Shown piece after piece: positions 60,709 to 64,000 of a stretch of 64,000 nucleotides of DNA. Within the stretch, counting starts at the first letter, position 1. Every line of letters begins with the position of its first letter. The stretch comes from CAIKZY01 sp044374195 (GTDB lineage: Bacteria > Actinomycetota > Actinomycetes > S36-B12), in NCBI GenBank assembly GCA_044374195.1, contig JBILOY010000007.1, positions 46,920-110,919 of the forward strand, written 5' to 3'. A program made the position numbers and the translations under genes. Below the pieces are notes generated by a model. The model did no database searches. It was not told where the DNA came from and worked only from the letters and a program-made list of their open reading frames with translations.

Positions 60709-61101
60709 ATGCCGCATATTCGGATTTCGGACGCCGCCAGCCTCCTGGGGGTCAGCGATGACACCGTGCGCCGCTGGGTCGAAACGGGCCGCCTAGCCGG
60801 GGGCACCGATGAGGCAGGCCGCAAGACGGTCGACAGCGCCGAGGTGGCCGCGCTTTTGTCTGAGGCCTCGACTGAGCCCGATCGCCCCGTGCCGACATCG
60901 GCTCGCAATCGCTTCCCGGGCATCGTCACCCGAGTCGAGCGTGATGGCGTGATGGCCCTGGTCGAGGTGCAGTCAGGCCCGCACCGCATCGTTTCTCTCA
61001 TCAGCCGCGAAGGCGCCGATGAGCTCGGTCTCGAGCCCGGCGTGATCGTTGCCGCGAGCGTGAAGTCAACCAACGTCGTGATTGAACGCGAGAGTCACTG
61101 A
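60709..61101 (+). CDS. HTH-TOBE (molbindin) regulator of molybdenum genes
   Basis: A 130-aa protein. Residues 1-50 form a MerR/excisionase-type helix-turn-helix (ISDAASLLGVSDDTVRRWVETG). Residues 62-128 form a TOBE/Mop domain (NRFPGIVTRVERDGVMALVEV ... SVKSTNVVIER), which binds molybdate or tungstate. This two-domain build is known next to modA in Actinobacteria and probably acts as a ModE-like sensor. ATG 60709 is fixed by the promoter. Its stop overlaps the modA start (TGATG), so it is probably autoregulated with modAB. Confidence 0.82.
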   Translation: MPHIRISDAASLLGVSDDTVRRWVETGRLAGGTDEAGRKTVDSAEVAALLSEASTEPDRPVPTSARNRFPGIVTRVERDGVMALVEVQSGPHRIVSLISREGADELGLEPGVIVAASVKSTNVVIERESH

Positions 61102-61895
61102 TGCGCGGGATTCGCTTGGCGGCCTGTGCAGTTATTGCGGCAGTCACAAGCTTGACGCTCATCCCGCCGGCGAATGCGACTACGTCGACTCAAGCATCCA
61201 CGGCGAACGCCAAGGTCACCGGCACGATTACGGTCTCCGCCGCCTCATCACTTGCTGATGTGTTCCCGGTAATCGGGCAGGCATTTCAGAAGCGCTACCC
61301 GGGCACGACCGTGAGATTCAACTTCGGCGGAAGCTCGACACTCGTCAATCAGATCAAGGGCGGCGCACCTGTTGATGTGTTGGCCACCGCATCGGAGACG
61401 ACGATGTTCTCGGCAGTGACCGCCGGTCTCGTCGGCATGCCTTTGGCGTTCGCGAGGAACACGATGGCCATTGCAATGCCTGCCGATAATCCGGCGAAGA
61501 TTCGCTCACTCGCCGACCTCGCTCGACCGGGCACTCTGGTCGGTATTTGCGCAACCACAGTTCCGTGCGGTGTTGCTGCGCGTGAGCTTCTCGCTCGTAA
61601 CAAGGTCTCTATCACGCCGGTCACTCAGGAACTCGACGTGCGCAGCCTGCTCGGCAAGGTCGTCTCCGGCGATCTCGATGCAGGCATTGTTTATGTGACC
61701 GACGTCAAAGCAGTGGGTAACAAGGTCAAGAGCGTGCAGATCCCGGCTCGACTAAACGTGACGACCACCTACCAAATCGCGACCGTCGGTGAGACTCGGA
61801 CTCCCGAGGTGGCACAGCGCTTCGTCGACTACGTGCGCTACAGCGTCTCGGCGCAGGGGATTCTGCGCGCATACGGTTTCACGAAGCCGTGGTGA
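61101..61895 (+). CDS. modA: molybdate-binding protein ModA
   Basis: A 264-aa secreted or lipid-independent binding protein with a signal peptide (about 1-27, ending ANA). ITVSAASSLADVFPVI, FNFGGSSTLVNQIKGGAPVDVLATA and later DLDAGIVYVTD are ModA signatures; the Ser residues in AASSL and GGSST bind the oxyanion. No lipobox cysteine is seen. It is coupled to the TOBE regulator upstream and overlaps modB by 7 nt. Confidence 0.93.
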   Translation: MRGIRLAACAVIAAVTSLTLIPPANATTSTQASTANAKVTGTITVSAASSLADVFPVIGQAFQKRYPGTTVRFNFGGSSTLVNQIKGGAPVDVLATASETTMFSAVTAGLVGMPLAFARNTMAIAMPADNPAKIRSLADLARPGTLVGICATTVPCGVAARELLARNKVSITPVTQELDVRSLLGKVVSGDLDAGIVYVTDVKAVGNKVKSVQIPARLNVTTTYQIATVGETRTPEVAQRFVDYVRYSVSAQGILRAYGFTKPW

Positions 61896-62689
61896 CTCGA
61901 TATCGGGCACCGTGGATCCTGGTGATCCCCGGCTCGCTCGCTGTCATCTTCATGGTGTTGCCAGTGCTCGGCCTCGTGGCGCAGGCACCATGGGGATCCT
62001 TCGGCACATTGCTCAGCGACCCGGTCACCCGCGATGCACTGAGAATCTCCGCGGTGTCGTCACTGTGGGCGACGGCTATCTGCATCGTGCTCGGAACACC
62101 GCTCGCTTGGCTGCTCGCGCGCAATGCCCTGCCGGGCACGCGCTTTATTCGTGCACTCGTGGTCGTCCCGCTGTTACTACCCCCCGTTGTTGCAGGCGTG
62201 GGACTGCTGACCGCCTTCGGTCGCCGCGGTTTTGTCGGGTCATTCCTGTACGACCAGTTCGGCATCCAGTTTCCGTTCACCACTGCGGGTGTCGTGCTGG
62301 CCCAGGCTTTCGTTGCGATGCCGTTCTTGATCATCACTGTCGAAGCCGGGTTCCGCGGGCTCAACAAGGAGTTCGAGGAGGTAGCCGCCACCCTCGGCGC
62401 CTCGCCATGGCAGACCTTCCGTCATGTGACGTTGCCACTTGTTGCACCGGCACTGCTCTCCGGCATCGTGCTGGCCTGGGCGCGTGCGGTTGGAGAGTTC
62501 GGCGCAACCATCGGCTTCGCCGGTAACTTCCCCGGTGTCACGCAGACCATGCCGCTCGCGATCTACTCCGAGTTGGAAGTCGACAGATCACTAGCCACTG
62601 GGCTGAGCGTCATCTTGCTGGCCGTGTGCCTGGTGATTCTCGTGCTGCTGCGCCGCACTTACCTGCACGGCGATAGGGCGAATGACTGA
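61889..62689 (+). CDS. modB: molybdate ABC permease ModB
   Basis: A 266-aa permease with five to six membrane segments. The EAA loop that contacts the ATPase reads EEVAATLGASPWQTFRHVTLP. LLLPPVVAGVGLL and GEFGATIGFAGN are ModB-typical. GTG 61889 or 61892 are both possible starts inside the end of modA. The ATPase ModC, which normally follows, is absent: the plus strand has no gene after 62689. Confidence 0.92.
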   Translation: MVTRYRAPWILVIPGSLAVIFMVLPVLGLVAQAPWGSFGTLLSDPVTRDALRISAVSSLWATAICIVLGTPLAWLLARNALPGTRFIRALVVVPLLLPPVVAGVGLLTAFGRRGFVGSFLYDQFGIQFPFTTAGVVLAQAFVAMPFLIITVEAGFRGLNKEFEEVAATLGASPWQTFRHVTLPLVAPALLSGIVLAWARAVGEFGATIGFAGNFPGVTQTMPLAIYSELEVDRSLATGLSVILLAVCLVILVLLRRTYLHGDRAND

Positions 62690-62734
62690 GCGCTTCTCAC
62701 GAGAACTACGGCGTGCGCGAATGATGGCTGCGAG

Positions 62735-62789
62735 CTCATTCAGTTCGCGTGTGATCGCTACGACCTCATTCAGTTCGCGTGTGATCGCT
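62735..62789. repeat. tandem direct repeat, 25-bp unit, period 30 bp
   Basis: CTCATTCAGTTCGCGTGTGA plus TCGCT occurs twice, at 62735-62759 and 62765-62789, without mismatch. A degenerate third copy may lie just upstream (from about 62705). It fills the gap between modB and mogA and includes the mogA stop codon at 62766. Confidence 0.85.
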
Positions 62790-63266
62790 CCCATGAACCT
62801 GCTCGAGTGCGTGCACCAGCCAAGGAGTCATCACAGCCACCGCATCGCGAGCTCCGCCCGGTGAGCCGGGGGCATTCACGATGAGCGTTTCGCCGGCCAG
62901 GCCTGCGATGGCACGAGAAAGCGCTGCGGTAGCAACGCCATTGGCCATGCCGTAGGCGCGAATGGCCTCGGCGATGCCGGGGGCTTCGCGGTCGATGACG
63001 CGGCGGGTCATCTCCGGCGTGCGATCACTCGGGGTGAGGCCGGTGCCTCCGGTGGTGATGATCAGCTCGTAGCCGCCCTTGATGCCATCGCGCAGTGCTG
63101 CTTCGACCGGCTCGCCATCGGAGGCAACAACGGGACCGTCGACTGCAATGCCGAGAGCGGTGAGTGCTTCAACAAGAACGGGGCCACTGCGATCTTCCCA
63201 CTCGCCCTTGGCGGTGCGGGTGGAGACAGTGATGACGAGTGCGCGCGGGGTCACCTTGATCATCAC
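62766..63266 (-). CDS. mogA: molybdopterin adenylyltransferase MogA/MoaB
   Basis: A 166-aa MoCF-fold protein. ALVITVSTRTAKGEWEDRSGP, ELIITTGGTGLTPSDRTPE (MPT/ATP-binding TTGGTG loop) and LIVNAPGSPGGA are family hallmarks. It adenylylates molybdopterin before molybdate insertion by MoeA. It overlaps moaC by 4 nt. The 3' end, after the last conserved segment, lies within the tandem repeat. Confidence 0.92.
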   Translation of the reverse strand: MMIKVTPRALVITVSTRTAKGEWEDRSGPVLVEALTALGIAVDGPVVASDGEPVEAALRDGIKGGYELIITTGGTGLTPSDRTPEMTRRVIDREAPGIAEAIRAYGMANGVATAALSRAIAGLAGETLIVNAPGSPGGARDAVAVMTPWLVHALEQVHGSDHTRTE

Positions 63267-63739
63267 GGACGCACCCAGGTGCCGGAACGGCCGCCGCGCT
63301 TCTCCAGTAGTTCGATGCCGCCGATGGCCGCCATGCGATCAACTCCCTTGACCATGTCGATGAATGCGAGAGCAGCAACAGCGACGCTGGTCAGGGCTTC
63401 CATCTCGACACCGGTGCGATCAGCAGTGCGCACGGTTGCCGTGATCTCGAGGTAGTCGTCGCCGAGCTCGAGGCCGACGTCCACGCCATGAATGGCAAGC
63501 GGGTGGCAGAGCGGGATCAGATCAGGCGTGCGCTTGGCGGCTTGGATGCCAGCGATGCGTGCGACGGCGAGGGCGTCACCTTTCGGAACGCCGGCGCCGC
63601 GCAGCATGCCGACCACTTCGGTGGAGACAGTGACGCGACCACGCGCTGTCGCACTGCGCACCGTGACGTCTTTCCCGCTGACATCGACCATGCGCGCATC
63701 ACCGTCATCATTGAGATGGGTGAACCGTGCCTCGCTCAT
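63263..63739 (-). CDS. moaC: cyclic pyranopterin monophosphate synthase MoaC
   Basis: A 158-aa protein of normal size starting at ATG 63739 with GGGGAGTAAAG before it. KGDALAVARIAGIQAAKRTPDLIPLCHPL is represented by AGIQAAKRT and PLCHPL; GVEMEALTSVAVAALAFIDMVKG follows. Together with MoaA it forms cyclic pyranopterin monophosphate, the first Moco intermediate. It lies between moeA (2 nt) and mogA (4-nt overlap), so the three are one operon. Confidence 0.94.
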   Translation of the reverse strand: MSEARFTHLNDDGDARMVDVSGKDVTVRSATARGRVTVSTEVVGMLRGAGVPKGDALAVARIAGIQAAKRTPDLIPLCHPLAIHGVDVGLELGDDYLEITATVRTADRTGVEMEALTSVAVAALAFIDMVKGVDRMAAIGGIELLEKRGGRSGTWVRP

Positions 63740-63741
63740 CT

Positions 63742-64000
63742 TTACTCCCCGCACTCGATGACGCGAACGCTATCGCCTGCGGCGACTGAGCTCACGCCTT
63801 CATTGATGACGATCATGCAGTTGGCCTGGGCGAGGCCGCCCACGACATGCGAACCCTGGCCCCCGACAGGCGTCACGGTGCCTGCAGCGCGATCGAGGTG
63901 ACCGCGCGCGAACTGGCGCTTGGCGCCGGGCGACTGCATGCCCTCGGTCATGGTGGCCATGCGATCGGGGCGCTGGATCATGTCGGCGCCAAGCATCGTG
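63742..64000 (-). CDS. moeA: molybdopterin molybdotransferase MoeA, 3' part
   Basis: The last 85 or so codons of a minus-strand gene that enters from the right edge. GGQGSHVVGGLAQANCMIVI, with its GSH and LAxANxLxxI features, and the end SVAAGDSVRVIECGE are those of MoeA domain IV. MoeA inserts molybdate into adenylylated molybdopterin. The ATG at 63996 is an internal Met, not the start. It is the first visible gene of moeA-moaC-mogA. Confidence 0.85.
   Translation of the reverse strand, partial: TMLGADMIQRPDRMATMTEGMQSPGAKRQFARGHLDRAAGTVTPVGGQGSHVVGGLAQANCMIVINEGVSSVAAGDSVRVIECGE

Noticed and set aside
62735..62789. Possible CRISPR-like array.
   Set aside because: Only two full copies with 5-bp gaps; there are no spacers of 30 bp or so and no cas genes.
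62591..62794. A short minus-strand frame that translates the tandem repeat as repeated AITREL-type units.
   Set aside because: It overlaps the end of modB and the end of mogA and has no ribosome site. The repeat is better described at DNA level.

Overview
This 64-kb window is almost entirely protein-coding, with a moderately high GC content (about 60% by eye). GTG starts are frequent and TTG starts occasional. At least eleven starts sit 6-8 nt downstream of a TAnnnT-type -10 hexamer, which is the leaderless-transcript arrangement typical of Actinobacteria. Together with the DUF4012 protein, the MerR/TOBE regulator and the style of the envelope genes, this points to an actinobacterium. I cannot place it more precisely. 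I saw no rRNA, tRNA, CRISPR array, transposase or phage gene.

Layout. (1) 1-6069: a nonulosonic-acid (sialic-acid-like) cassette. It has a class III aminotransferase, an SpsF-type cytidylyltransferase and an aldo/keto reductase on the minus strand. Divergent from these are a PseB-type UDP-GlcNAc 4,6-dehydratase, an RmlD-like SDR and a NeuB-family synthase. (2) 6120-13641: a glycosyltransferase (GT), a PglK/MsbA-like ABC half-transporter and, divergently, a GT25-like protein, a TylF-like methyltransferase, a GT2 and a large polytopic protein. (3) 13607-18630: a GT2 and, divergently, a run of DUF4910 peptidase-like protein, methyltransferase, DUF6492-like protein and PhyH oxygenase. (4) 18667-23020: methyltransferase, GT-B-like protein, GT4 and a fucosyltransferase-like protein. 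(5) 23017-35340: a minus-strand run of gmd, a diverged gmd paralogue, a 1211-aa FkbM-GT-GT protein, methyltransferase, GT4, DPM1-like GT2, DUF2304, GT, UDP-xylose synthase and a LIC_10190-like membrane protein. (6) 35474-39952: FkbM and class I methyltransferases and two GT2s of lower GC, then rmlA. (7) 39985-45427: wzm-wzt-GT2/GT2-GT4, an ABC-type polysaccharide synthesis and export unit. (8) 45584-52594: a secreted Ig-like protein with a strong terminator, GT4, sulfotransferase, GT2, DUF1972-GT4 and rmlC. (9) 52627-60458: an operon of DUF4012 protein, polytopic protein and secreted FG-GAP/helical protein, then the initiating polyprenyl-phosphate sugar transferase. (10) 60709-64000: molybdenum uptake and cofactor genes (TOBE regulator, modA, modB, mogA, moaC, 3' part of moeA); no modC is seen.

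How it fits together. Regions 1-9 look like one large cell-surface glycan locus. The sugar transferase would load the first sugar onto undecaprenyl phosphate. About twenty GTs would extend the chains using dTDP-rhamnose (rmlA, rmlC present; rmlB not seen), a GDP-6-deoxyhexose (gmd plus paralogue), UDP-xylose (uxs) and a CMP-nonulosonate. Methyltransferases, a PhyH oxygenase and a sulfotransferase would decorate them. Export would run through Wzm/Wzt and possibly the PglK-like half-transporter. No Wzx flippase or recognisable Wzy polymerase was seen, although three large polytopic proteins have no assigned role. Functions are inferred from sequence motifs and context read by eye; no database search was possible.
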